In this document: positions 44,201 to 52,092 of the stretch, piece after piece
Layout of the letters: each line of letters opens with the position of its first letter
Position numbering within the stretch: position 1 is the first letter of the stretch
NCBI GenBank assembly: GCA_030425385.1
Contig: JAUIAH010000007.1
Span: forward strand, 124,001 to 188,000
Reading direction: 5' to 3'
DNA length: 64,000 nucleotides
DNA from: Verrucomicrobiia bacterium
GTDB lineage: Bacteria > Verrucomicrobiota > Verrucomicrobiia > Verrucomicrobiales > DEV007
Program-made: the position numbers and the translations under genes
The notes under the pieces: model-generated
Databases searched by the model: none
Told to the model about the DNA's origin: nothing
Seen by the model: the letters and a program-made list of their open reading frames with translations, nothing else

Positions 44201-45771
44201 TCGGCTCCGCGACGGAGGAGGCTAAAGTTGTCACGAAGGACGGCTACACCACTGGCAAGTGGAATCGACAAGGAACGCACCTCGCGTTATTGGAGAATGT
44301 CTCTCGATATGTGGATGTTTGGAACATGGACACCATGGAGGCAACAGGTCGGCTTGAGATTGAAGATCCCTCTGAAAACCATGTGCTCGCCATGGGGTGG
44401 CATCCCAATGGGCGCGAACTGACACTTGCAGAGCACTGCGGGGAGGTGAGCCATTGGCGTCTCACCAATGAAGGCGCGAAACGGCGTTGGCGTATGCAAG
44501 TGGGAGAAGGATCGGCGACTGCGGTGGCTTGGAGTCATGATGGAGAGATCATGGCTGTGGGAGATCGGTTTGGGTGGGTTTCATTCTTTGATTCTAAAAC
44601 ACGTGCTCTGCTAGCGCGGCTGCATTTGCATTCGGCGGCCGTGACAACACTTTCCTGGAGTCCTGCAGAGCCTCGCATGGCATCGACGAGTGAAGATCGA
44701 TTGATCAAACTGGTGAACACCGTGACCTTTGATCTCGTTCTGACTTATGATCTCATGTCACGACATCGCTTGGGGAGGATGGCATGGAACAAGCAGGGGA
44801 CACGGTTGGCAGCGTTTAACGGAGAGAAAGTTGCTATCTTTGATTCCCGGTACGACGTGGAGCCGCTGACTGCTGGCGATGGGGTGCCGGTGATCGATGG
44901 AGTCTCCGAAGATGAGGTGCTGCTAGAGGGAGGACTGGCGCTTTGGTTAGGAAAGGGAAATGCCAAACATCCCGGAATCATGCGATTTGCGAGTGATCCC
45001 ATTGATCTCTCGAATGGGTACAGTGCCGCGACGCAGATGCTCGCGCGGGTGGTCGCGAGAAGACCGGTAGATCCCAATGATAGTGGTCATCTGCTCGCAT
45101 CATTGGGTGTCTCAGGGTCTCTCATGCCCTTGCAGTTCCTTCAGCGCTACTGGGAGTTTGACCCGCTGCCTTTAGAGCAATGGGATTCCGAGCGTTTTGC
45201 CATGCTCTCATTGCCGGTACGAACGGATGAGGAAGCGGATAGCCATCTCAAGGATTTCCCATTGGGAAGGCATGCCTTCGGAGGCATTCCCTTCCAAGTG
45301 GATGGGTTTGTGAGGCTGGCGAGTGTCGCCACGGCTAATGCAGGCTATGATTTCCCAGTATCCGTGTCTCTTGAGGAGCCAGTGAGAGGGAGCGCACTGC
45401 ATTTCTTACAAGCGACCGCTTATGAACCCCGGTCAGGTGAACGTTTGGAGGTCGGAACACATGTCATCGAATACGCCGATGGCACCATCCATCGTGAACC
45501 GGTGCGTTATGCGGAGCATGTTGCCAATGCCTATGTGCTGTCAGATCACGTCCTGCCGGGTCGCATGAAGGGAGCCACGACCGTGTGGGCGGCGAGACAT
45601 CGCTACCCAATCGAGCGTAATAAAGGTTATGTCATGGCTTTCTTTCACATGGCTGTGGCAAATCCTTACCCTGACAACGTCATCGAACGGATCGTGTTGG
45701 AGTCTGCTCAGAATCATCCCTCTCTTATTGTGGCGGGCGTCACCGTAGAACGCAAAGAAGGCACCCCGTGA
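41239..45771 (+). CDS. Ser/Thr protein kinase with WD40 propeller
   Basis: A 1510-residue membrane protein. Residues about 90-190 look like a decayed kinase C-lobe ('HPNIVQILES', then 'APFGE' where DFG would be). An intact Hanks-type kinase follows (about 207-500): glycine loop 'GEGGFAEVY', 'VAIK', 'HRDLKPSN' (about 331-338) and 'DFGIA' (about 357). A single membrane helix lies at about 517-540. Outside are WD40 repeats (about 600-1250, e.g. 'SHDGTFLVTGGADHSVTVWD') and a C-terminal beta domain (about 1315-1510) with 'FGGIPFQVDGFVRLAS' and 'YADGTIHREPVRY'. Such receptor kinases are abundant in Verrucomicrobia and Planctomycetes; the propeller probably senses a ligand. Target unknown. Confidence 0.9.
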   Translation: MSDGQGSQEGPNMEDVSDRIVRRLFAPVTETYQPLPTTDELEELFPRWEGVGVATRTEHLLVQRLRRRDDGQLGRLVFATGKMMKEPWRDLEETHPNIVQILESACTEDYHYHIFEDFSGATLAEAIETGQLTQDALANKVIPLIREAVNYARTKGLPLDTRTTAIGYNQEGKITLAPFGEQPSIGEGASLDDMVLGGDQPLVGSWIGPYRLLEMIGEGGFAEVYRAEQQTPVVRHVAIKVLKAGMESEDIVARFAAERQALARMDHPGIAQIFDGGQTSGGRPYFVMELVEGLPLSMFCQDHALKLEQRLRLFCDVCQAVEHAHGKGVIHRDLKPSNILVANKPSDTGSFAVKVIDFGIAKAMGGSKLTEKTLHTKHYQFLGSLSYISPEQIASRGDVDARSDVYALGCILYEMLAGTTPMTSKFIADTSHYAAADAIMHTDFDPPSVRNPHAHVPLALDSVTMMALEKEPERRYESAQALGEDVRRFLEHIPVLATAPTLWDKVCKLAIRHKVAASMSAVAVVSLLTATALSVWGWLRAEAAEGEAEQHLYNTRIKQCQDALENGEMRQFWETMALYAGEAGERFRGWEWDWLATQGNAAHRIIQAHETGVEALAMNPNGATFATAGTDGWVAVWEVASGECAVRLRCHVGAALCLCWSHDGTFLVTGGADHSVTVWDTAGWEKVARLAHHVSPVEAVAWHPGETRFASSSLSGTVALWGMSEGEWRREGGCAVPATVRDLAWIGDGSLAIARGGGRSEIYHWNIGTGKVTCPYRKERICDVTVAWHPERRLMAHSYTNQRICLLPLTEGGEGYLEDVYREPAHKQTIRQLAWQPGAGALLASVGDDWVLRVWDLFNDEGKDPLRAMLPGHRGSVTGVAWTRDGEELVTCSRDGTVRFWYPKKHLVELKSPIYEGKEISGAAMDWMNDGEHLAVTYYDRGLIGLWHHSWERDPKLIRGDYIQSMTAWRPGDDDQFVVKSPEGHIILGSATEEAKVVTKDGYTTGKWNRQGTHLALLENVSRYVDVWNMDTMEATGRLEIEDPSENHVLAMGWHPNGRELTLAEHCGEVSHWRLTNEGAKRRWRMQVGEGSATAVAWSHDGEIMAVGDRFGWVSFFDSKTRALLARLHLHSAAVTTLSWSPAEPRMASTSEDRLIKLVNTVTFDLVLTYDLMSRHRLGRMAWNKQGTRLAAFNGEKVAIFDSRYDVEPLTAGDGVPVIDGVSEDEVLLEGGLALWLGKGNAKHPGIMRFASDPIDLSNGYSAATQMLARVVARRPVDPNDSGHLLASLGVSGSLMPLQFLQRYWEFDPLPLEQWDSERFAMLSLPVRTDEEADSHLKDFPLGRHAFGGIPFQVDGFVRLASVATANAGYDFPVSVSLEEPVRGSALHFLQATAYEPRSGERLEVGTHVIEYADGTIHREPVRYAEHVANAYVLSDHVLPGRMKGATTVWAARHRYPIERNKGYVMAFFHMAVANPYPDNVIERIVLESAQNHPSLIVAGVTVERKEGTP

Positions 45772-45784
45772 GAGGTGCCTTCTT
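45755..45784 (+). terminator. hairpin overlapping the kinase stop codon
   Basis: A perfect 11-bp stem, AAGAAGGCACC at 45755-45765 and GGTGCCTTCTT at 45774-45784, with an eight-base loop that contains the TGA stop. The 3' side ends in CTTCTT, a weak T tract, so this may be a bidirectional intrinsic terminator between the kinase and the convergent BI-1 gene. Confidence 0.7.
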
Positions 45785-45820
45785 CAGAAGAAAGGGAGTT
45801 AAGGAAAGGGGTGATTTGTG

Positions 45821-46531
45821 CTAGTCATTATTCATCGCCATGAACAGCTGGAGCACATACCAGAAGAGGGTGGCCACACTGGCGAAGAGTGCTAGAGATG
45901 CGGCCACGTGTTGATCCGTGTTGTAGTGATGCATCACATTGGAAGTCGTGTAGAGGATGCTGCCTGCCATGAGAAGAATCATCGCGGAGGTGAAGATCAA
46001 GCCTAACGAGAATCCGAAGATGGCACCTGCAATGATGAAACCAAGAGCAACGAAGCTCCCAATGGCGATGACCGACCCCAGGAAGGAGAAATCTTTCTTG
46101 GTGAGAAAGACGATGGCGGTGAGGCCGAGGAAGAGCCCCAGGGTGACGAGAAGCGCCTGCATCACGACTCCATCGTAAAAGCGTGTGGCAAAGGTGAGAG
46201 GGATCGCGAGAATCGCGGCTTCCGCGATGGTGTAGAGGGCGAGCCCGGCGTATTGCATGCCGCGAGAAGTGCCCGAGTGAGCCCAGCGGTTGGCAACGAA
46301 GGTGACGACCATGAAGAGGCCGAGCACGAGGAGCCATCCCATGTTGCCACCGGAGGTCACTTTGGCTGCCAGGGTGTCCGCGAGAGGCGATTGGAGAAAG
46401 ACAGCTTCAATCGCGATCAAGGCCATGACGGCCATCGCGAGGTGCAGGTAGGTGTTGCGTATGAACGCTGCGCGGGCGGCGGGAGCGGCATCGGCGACGG
46501 TGTAGGGGTTGTTGTATGATCCAATATTCAT
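45821..46531 (-). CDS. Bax inhibitor-1 / YccA family membrane protein
   Basis: A 236-residue protein with seven membrane helices and the BI-1 signature 'YTIAEAAILAIPLTFA' plus 'ASLALFASVATLFWYVLQLF' at the C terminus. Bacterial members include YbhL and YccA; they are pH-dependent calcium channels or modulate membrane proteolysis by FtsH. The start 'MNIGSYNNPY' at 46531 is family typical; the open frame upstream adds 20 unlikely residues. Confidence 0.92.
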   Translation of the reverse strand: MNIGSYNNPYTVADAAPAARAAFIRNTYLHLAMAVMALIAIEAVFLQSPLADTLAAKVTSGGNMGWLLVLGLFMVVTFVANRWAHSGTSRGMQYAGLALYTIAEAAILAIPLTFATRFYDGVVMQALLVTLGLFLGLTAIVFLTKKDFSFLGSVIAIGSFVALGFIIAGAIFGFSLGLIFTSAMILLMAGSILYTTSNVMHHYNTDQHVAASLALFASVATLFWYVLQLFMAMNND

Positions 46532-46671
46532 GTGTGTATCCGTTCGGAGGAAGTGATGATGGGAGAATAGACTGCCCCGGACGCGGGGCAAGTGTTATCG
46601 GATGGGTGCTTGGCACTTGCGCCTGTGGCGCAACCTGAGAGATTGCGTGGGTTTCGCAGCTTCCTACCACC

Positions 46672-46881
46672 ATGACGACCTACATCTACGAGACGATTCC
46701 AGAGGACCCGAACGACGAACCGCGCCGTTTCGAGGTGCAACAGAAGATGACGGATCCACCCTTGGAGAAGGACCCAGAGACAGGATTACCCGTCAAACGC
46801 GTGATTACCGGCGGCTCTGGCGTGGTCTTCCACGGCCCCAGCATCATGTCGATGAATACTAAGGGTAGCCGCGGCAAATAA
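46672..46881 (+). CDS. FmdB-like protein without zinc cysteines
   Basis: A 69-residue protein. It follows the FmdB_CxxC_SSSS layout: 'MTTYIYETIPED' at the start, 'RRFEVQQKMTDPPL', then 'PVKRVITGGSGVVFHG'. In the normal family two CxxC pairs bind zinc at the places where this protein has 'TIPEDPND' and 'KDPETGLP', with no cysteine at all. The fold may be held without metal. Function of the family is unclear. Divergent from BI-1. Confidence 0.75.
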   Translation: MTTYIYETIPEDPNDEPRRFEVQQKMTDPPLEKDPETGLPVKRVITGGSGVVFHGPSIMSMNTKGSRGK

Positions 46882-46946
46882 TCGGCATTTCTAATAATAT
46901 TCATATTTGTAAGATTTGAGGAGTTGGCTTAGGGTCGTGCACTGTC

Positions 46947-47864
46947 ATGTGCTGCCGCCGACTTGCTGCCCTTCTCGTCATCGCCATGGCTGTGGTGGGA
47001 TCTTGTCTGGCAGGGCAAGTGGACTGGTCGAGTTCCGCCTTCTCTATCCACCAGCGGAGCGATGGAACGCCCCTGGACGGTTCTTTCGCCTTCGAGTTGG
47101 GCGGATTCGCCGACGGCTTTGTGCCGTCGAGCGATAATACCGATCAATGGGCGGCTCATTGGCAGGCTGCTCAGCGCGCCTTCTACAATCCCACGACGCA
47201 GATCTTCGCTGGCAGCTTCGTGATGGAGACGAATGCCGCGCCCTTCGATACGAGTGGGCAAGGGTATATCTGGGGCCTGTCTTTGGACCACCCAGGCGAA
47301 TGGTTTCTCATCACCAGTCCCGTGTGGAAATGGCCGGCGGTAGGAGGCGCAAATCCGCCCGTGGCATGGACCGTGCAGAATTCCGTCTCCACAGTGGTCG
47401 GGGAGATTGATCGTGATGGCGATCCCTACTTCCTGCGGACCGGGGCGGTCAGCGTGAGTAATCCCATCCCTTGGGTGACGCCCACTGCTTGGCGGGGGAG
47501 TCATTTCTCCCTCGCACAGATTGCCGCGGGAACCGCTGATTGGTTGGCGGATCCTGATGGGGATGGCTTGACCAATCTCGATGAAATGGGCGCGGGAACA
47601 GATCCGCTGGTTCCCGATCATCGATCCATCTATACAGTGAGCGCGAGCGCGGGCAACGCCCTTCAGGTGACCGTGGACAAGGTTCCCAATCACGTGCTCG
47701 ACTACGTAGTGGAAATGTCAGACGATCTCGTTACCTGGCGAAACGCGATGGCGGATCTTGAAGTGATTACGGAATCAGCCAATCGCCTCGTGGTGCGCGA
47801 TCGCTTGCCCCTGAGCACCAGTTACCGGCGTTTCTTTCGGACCACGGTGGTTCTGTCAGAGTGA
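46947..47864 (+). CDS. secreted protein with calcium-binding loop
   Basis: A 305-residue protein with a signal peptide ('RRLAALLVIAMAVVGSCLAG'). Residues 25-190 are a beta-rich domain ('GSFAFELGGFADGF', 'NPTTQIFAGSFVMETN') seen in other verrucomicrobial exported proteins. Then 'DPDGDGLTNLDEMGAGTDPL' is a thrombospondin-3 / EF-hand-like loop, followed by the common C-terminal module ending 'SYRRFFRTTVVL'. Function unknown. Converges with batE. Confidence 0.75.
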   Translation: MCCRRLAALLVIAMAVVGSCLAGQVDWSSSAFSIHQRSDGTPLDGSFAFELGGFADGFVPSSDNTDQWAAHWQAAQRAFYNPTTQIFAGSFVMETNAAPFDTSGQGYIWGLSLDHPGEWFLITSPVWKWPAVGGANPPVAWTVQNSVSTVVGEIDRDGDPYFLRTGAVSVSNPIPWVTPTAWRGSHFSLAQIAAGTADWLADPDGDGLTNLDEMGAGTDPLVPDHRSIYTVSASAGNALQVTVDKVPNHVLDYVVEMSDDLVTWRNAMADLEVITESANRLVVRDRLPLSTSYRRFFRTTVVLSE

Positions 47865-47874
47865 GGCGACTCAA

Positions 47875-48624
47875 TCAATCTTCCGCGAGCCAGGGACGCA
47901 ATCGCTCAACGTGGTCAACCTGCACCCAGCCACTGAGCCCATTCTCGAGTTGCACGTGGTGCCAGCCCTTTCGAGTGGACGAAAGGTGCACGACAGTGAA
48001 TGGGGAAAGTTGGCTGAGGACGGGACCCGCCTCATCATGCGTGGCGCGAAGGGGAGCCTTGTCCGCCGAGACAACCCAGGCCGCAGATGCTGGTGGCGCT
48101 TGGTGGTGACAAAGATAGGCGGCGATGCCGAGGAGCAGTCCCATGCCTAACAACGATAAGCCGGTGTTGCGGAGCCAGGGACGGTTAAAGGCGAGGATGG
48201 CCAGGATCATCCCGCTCCAGAAGGTGAGCATGGCGAGAAGCGTGATGGGACCTTGCCATGCCAGCGCCGTGGCTTGGCGGGTCGCAGTTTCCAGGCGTCG
48301 TGAGGAAAGGCCGGTGTCTTGCGCCAGTTGCTGAAACGGCTGTTTGGCGCTCGAAGAGAAAGGTGCCAGCAACCAAGATCGATAAAAGGCTACAAGCGCT
48401 CTCGGGGAACTGTCCTGACGTTGATAGGCCACTCCGAGATTGTGATAGAGCGCCGCGCTGTGCCAGTGATCATCTATCATTTCCTCAAAGATGGCAATCG
48501 CACTGGCGGTCTTCCCATTCTCCAGTGCCTGGGTGCCCTCGACAAAGCGTTCAGACGCACCTTTCCCGTAGGCGAGGTGGCTCCCTAGCAGAAAGAGAAT
48601 CAGTGAGAAGACGCCTTGCCTCAT
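47875..48624 (-). CDS. batE: BatE-like protein (TPR and SH3)
   Basis: A 249-residue protein with a signal or anchor helix ('VFSLILFLLGSHLAYG'), TPR-like helices ('SAALYHNLGVAYQRQ'), two membrane helices in the middle ('ITLLAMLTFWSGMILAI' and 'GLSLLGMGLLLGIAAYL') and a C-terminal bacterial SH3 domain ('VVHLSSTRKGWHHVQLENG'). This order is that of BatE of the aerotolerance operon. Its ATG overlaps the batD stop by four bases (ATGA), so it is translated with batD. Confidence 0.8.
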   Translation of the reverse strand: MRQGVFSLILFLLGSHLAYGKGASERFVEGTQALENGKTASAIAIFEEMIDDHWHSAALYHNLGVAYQRQDSSPRALVAFYRSWLLAPFSSSAKQPFQQLAQDTGLSSRRLETATRQATALAWQGPITLLAMLTFWSGMILAILAFNRPWLRNTGLSLLGMGLLLGIAAYLCHHQAPPASAAWVVSADKAPLRATHDEAGPVLSQLSPFTVVHLSSTRKGWHHVQLENGLSGWVQVDHVERLRPWLAED

Positions 48625-50534
48625 GCGTTCTGATCGTGGCGAAGAGCTTCGAAGGCTTGGCACCACCGCTGGCGTTGCGTGTCGAACGACCCATCTGCGG
48701 CCTGATCGCGAGACCAGCGTCGCGCGGCGGCCCACGACAGGAAGGCGTCTAAAGCTTGGCGCGTTTCGGAACCATCGTCGAGGGCGCGGACTGCCCGCGT
48801 GGCGGCGTCTTCGTCAGGAATGATTGCGAGTTGAGGGCTTTGCAAGTGCTGGCGAATGGCGAGCCACCGCAGAAGTTGGGTTTGAAACTGGTCGGGGTCT
48901 GTGGTGGTAGGGAGCTGATGGGCGAGCGTGCGTTGTTCGTCAATGAGTTGGCGCCGCCTTTTGGAGAGAGAGGGGGAGCGCTCTCGGCGCTGCCATTGCC
49001 ACCCTAACAATCCGATTCCTAGCAGAGCGGCGATGCCGTTGGCGGTGAGGAGGGCGCCACTGCTAAGGAGGGAAGGGCGTTCCCCCTGAAAGAAGGTGAG
49101 GGCTTCACTCGGCGCGATGGCGGCTATCATTCCTGACACTTGCCCTTCGCTTGCCTGTGCCGCCAGCGAAGCGATGTCTTGATGGCTGAGTCCCGTGGAT
49201 GGGCTGCCGGTGACAGATACAGGTATCACCTCGCCTCCCAGATTCACATACGCTTTCAACTCGGGATCAAAGAAGCAGAACTGAACGGAAGGTGCGGTGT
49301 CCGTCGCATCTTGTGCGATGAAAGTGTATTCAAAGGTCTTCTCACCACTGAGCTTGAGTTCATCCGTAGAGTTGAAGGCGATCTTGGGCGGGTAGGCGCG
49401 CCAGGTGGGGTCTTCGACCGTTTCCAGCCCGCTGATCCTGTCAAAGTTGCCATGTCCCGTGAGCGTGCCTGTGACCGTGAGGGCGTCATCCACTTCAAGA
49501 GCCTCTTTATCCGTCGAGACATCGAGTGAGAAGCGTCCCACCGCGCCGCTGAAGTGGGCGGGGCGGCCTTCTGTCGGGAGGGGAAGGACCGTGAGCTTCG
49601 TCGCCTCAGAGCGCAGGCGTAATTCACGGCTCCGATTGTTGAGGACGCTATCGAAGAACGGATCATCGAAAGGATCGCCAAAGAGTTGGTCGAGGGGAGA
49701 ACGAGCACGCCGACGCTGCCGTTGCGGCTGGGGCAGGCGAATCATGGCGTTGAAGTTGACGGGCTCGAGCGCAAACTCGCCGGGCTTCACGGCTGTGAGT
49801 GTGGTTCTGTAAGTGATGACATTGAAAGGCTGCCCATCGATGGTTTCTTGATTGAAATGATAGACGCGCTGGCGGCCTTGGCGGCGCACTTGCACGTCAG
49901 GGCCGACGGTTGGCTGGAGGATGAAGTCTTCCCCTGTGAGGTTGAGTTCGCGATCGAATCCCGTGACGGTGATGCCCGCGTGCAAGTAGGCTTTGATTTC
50001 CACCTCGACGGTCTCGCCCACATAGATCTCATCGCGCTCGGGCAACACCTTCACAAACACCGTTTCTTCATCGATCTTCGTGGGCGGCTTGGCGTTCCTG
50101 GGCGTGGGGCCGATGTTAGGCGGTGTGGGAATGCCAGGGCTGAGGCGCGGTTGCGGTTTGCCATTCCCTTTGGCTATGGTGAGTTTGAGAGGATTGGTCG
50201 TCGTCTGTTTGCCATCGACGGTGAGGGATATGCCCGGGATCTCAAGTGGCCCTTCCTTCTGTGCGAGGACGGTGTAGGTGAAGGTGGTGTTGGCGCTGAA
50301 GCGCCCGTTGATGAGCGACATGCTCGTGGACGTGCTTGGATTTGGCGAGAGCACATCCAGCCCCGGAATGTCGAGCAGTCCAGGAGAGGCCGCGCGTGCA
50401 TCGACCTGGATCTGCAATTGGAAGGGTTCGCCTGCCACCGGAGCATTGGTGGATGCGGAGAGTGTGGCTTTCTGCGCCAGGCCTGTGACGATGCCGGAGG
50501 CGAGGAGGCAAAGGATAAGGACGATGGGCTTCAT
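48621..50534 (-). CDS. batD: BatD oxygen-tolerance protein
   Basis: A 637-residue exported protein with a signal peptide ('IVLILCLLASGIVTGLAQ'), several immunoglobulin-like domains ('EPFQLQIQVDARAAS', 'GETVEVEIKAYLHAGITVTG'), one membrane helix near residue 515 and a helical cytoplasmic tail. BatD and BatE belong to the Bat operon, linked to oxidative stress tolerance and virulence in Bacteroides and Leptospira; BatA-C and the MoxR ATPase, normally just upstream, are absent here, and an unrelated DUF3616 gene precedes it. Confidence 0.88.
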   Translation of the reverse strand: MKPIVLILCLLASGIVTGLAQKATLSASTNAPVAGEPFQLQIQVDARAASPGLLDIPGLDVLSPNPSTSTSMSLINGRFSANTTFTYTVLAQKEGPLEIPGISLTVDGKQTTTNPLKLTIAKGNGKPQPRLSPGIPTPPNIGPTPRNAKPPTKIDEETVFVKVLPERDEIYVGETVEVEIKAYLHAGITVTGFDRELNLTGEDFILQPTVGPDVQVRRQGRQRVYHFNQETIDGQPFNVITYRTTLTAVKPGEFALEPVNFNAMIRLPQPQRQRRRARSPLDQLFGDPFDDPFFDSVLNNRSRELRLRSEATKLTVLPLPTEGRPAHFSGAVGRFSLDVSTDKEALEVDDALTVTGTLTGHGNFDRISGLETVEDPTWRAYPPKIAFNSTDELKLSGEKTFEYTFIAQDATDTAPSVQFCFFDPELKAYVNLGGEVIPVSVTGSPSTGLSHQDIASLAAQASEGQVSGMIAAIAPSEALTFFQGERPSLLSSGALLTANGIAALLGIGLLGWQWQRRERSPSLSKRRRQLIDEQRTLAHQLPTTTDPDQFQTQLLRWLAIRQHLQSPQLAIIPDEDAATRAVRALDDGSETRQALDAFLSWAAARRWSRDQAADGSFDTQRQRWCQAFEALRHDQNA

Positions 50535-50590
50535 GACACTAGATTAGACCAGTTACCAAACCGGGATTTCTCAGGTTTCAAGTACCCACC

Positions 50591-51604
50591 TTAGTCGGTG
50601 CGCTTGGGGACGCGGAAACGCTCTGGAGCACCGCCCACGATGCCATCATAGACCACAATGACATCGTAGTGAGTGGCGGTCTCCTCGATTAAGGCCATGC
50701 CTTCCGCTTTGGCGCGTGGTGGCGTGGGCAGTTCACCCAGAAGGCGAAGCTTGCTCTTCCGCTTGCCCTTGTCTGGGATGCCGTCGTCCCCGTTCCAGTA
50801 ATAGATGAGGAAACCGCCGGGACCGTCTCCCGAAGGCCCAGCAATGATGAGGAAGCCGCCATCGACCTTGAGAAACTCGCGAATTCCGAAGCCGTTGAGA
50901 TCGAGATAGCGGAGCTTGTAAGCCTCGGGTTCGTTGAAATCGAGGATCATGATGGGCACGAAGTTGTCCCGTAGAATAGGGCCACGAAACCCAAGATGGA
51001 GCTTGTCGCCTTCCTTGCCCTTCACCGCGATCGCTTCAATATCGATGCCGTTCTCCTTGCTGGGAATGCTCGTGAACCGTCCCAGGACGGGATCCTGTTT
51101 CAGCAGCGGGCCGAGGCCAATCCGGCGCTTGGATTGGAGTCGTCGCGTGCGGCGATCCATTTCCAATCGGTAAATATGAAAGCGACTGGGCTCGAAGATC
51201 ACTTCCTCCAGCGAGGCTAGATTCTCTTCCTTGGTGGCCTCGGGTTCCAGAAGGCGGCGCTTCAGCGAGTGCGACCCCGCGACGTAATAGACGTCGTGAT
51301 CCTTGAAAGGAGCGATCCCCTCGATGTCGAGTTCGGTCTTGGACAGGAGCATGTTCATGTCCAGTTGGGGCTGCACGCGATAAACCTCACTGTTTTGAGG
51401 GTCGGGAGTGAGAATTTGGACCTTCGTGCCCTCATCAGAACCGACCAGAAGGGCGTCTCCGAGGAAGGCAATGGCGCTCAAATCGGCCTCTTTCTCCAAG
51501 GGGCCAACAAAGGTGAGCTTTCCCAGGGAGGTGATTTCCCCCCATGCCGTCTGGCATAGAGAAGCGGCGCAAACAGCGTATAACCAGTTGATAGAAGACC
51601 TCAT
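50591..51604 (-). CDS. secreted DUF3616 protein
   Basis: A 337-residue protein with a signal peptide ('INWLYAVCAASLCQTAWG'). It shows the DUF3616 pattern: 'DLSAIAFLGDALLVGSDEG', 'LDIEGIAPFKDHDVYYVAGSH' and 'IEAIAVKGKEGDKLHLGFRG', blades of a beta-propeller-like fold. Function unknown; it may bind or hydrolyse a small ligand outside the cytoplasm. The ATG at 51604 starts the signal peptide. Confidence 0.82.
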   Translation of the reverse strand: MRSSINWLYAVCAASLCQTAWGEITSLGKLTFVGPLEKEADLSAIAFLGDALLVGSDEGTKVQILTPDPQNSEVYRVQPQLDMNMLLSKTELDIEGIAPFKDHDVYYVAGSHSLKRRLLEPEATKEENLASLEEVIFEPSRFHIYRLEMDRRTRRLQSKRRIGLGPLLKQDPVLGRFTSIPSKENGIDIEAIAVKGKEGDKLHLGFRGPILRDNFVPIMILDFNEPEAYKLRYLDLNGFGIREFLKVDGGFLIIAGPSGDGPGGFLIYYWNGDDGIPDKGKRKSKLRLLGELPTPPRAKAEGMALIEETATHYDVIVVYDGIVGGAPERFRVPKRTD

Positions 51605-51685
51605 AACAATCCGTAGGAATGGGTAAAGATAGCATTGACGGCGTCGAGCCAAGTCGATTGCATCACGGGCACTCACCGAAAGCAA

Positions 51686-52092
51686 TGAACGGCATCTTAA
51701 TTTCTGCTTAATCCATAATTCCTTGTCTCAGTATAATTATCATACGTTTCTCCTTGCGAAAGGGAACCCAGCCTCCTAAACTTTTCCCATGCTACGCTTC
51801 CTCCCCGCTGCGATTCTCAGTCTGCTCCTTTGGGCGATCGGTCTTCACACCGCTTATCTGGCGTTCGCCTCGATTCACACCTTCTTTGGGTCCGTGGGAG
51901 GGCTCGTTTCTCTGGCATTCTTTCTGTAAGAGCCAGCCAAGGAGGGGTGCGATATCTACGGAGAATGATCTCGGTTCTTAAACGCTATGCTTGGAAGGTC
52001 TTTCCAGTCTCAAATATCTGGTTTTCTCGACTCAGTCTATCTGATTAGATTCGCATTGCCAACGATTCACCGGGGGCTAGAGTGCGCCCATT
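51686..52092. other. intergenic stretch around a tiny membrane ORF
   Basis: Apart from the 46-residue frame at 51789-51929, nothing is recognised. The DNA on both sides is AT-rich, consistent with promoters for the divergent DUF3616 gene and for the DoxX-like gene. Confidence 0.4.
51789..51929 (+). CDS. 46-residue hydrophobic protein
   Basis: Begins 'MLRFLPAAILSLLLWAIGLH' and ends 'GGLVSLAFFL'. It has one or two short membrane helices and resembles a small inner-membrane protein or a cleaved signal-like peptide. The composition is clearly unlike random sequence, but no homologue is recalled. Confidence 0.5.
   Translation: MLRFLPAAILSLLLWAIGLHTAYLAFASIHTFFGSVGGLVSLAFFL

Noticed and set aside
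46929-47693. Minus-strand frame of 254 codons opposite the secreted protein at 46947-47864
   Set aside because: The plus strand has a signal peptide and calcium loop; the antisense frame has shadow composition.
49686-50594. Plus-strand frame of 302 codons opposite batD
   Set aside because: BatD is clear on the minus strand; the plus frame lacks any domain and has antisense composition.
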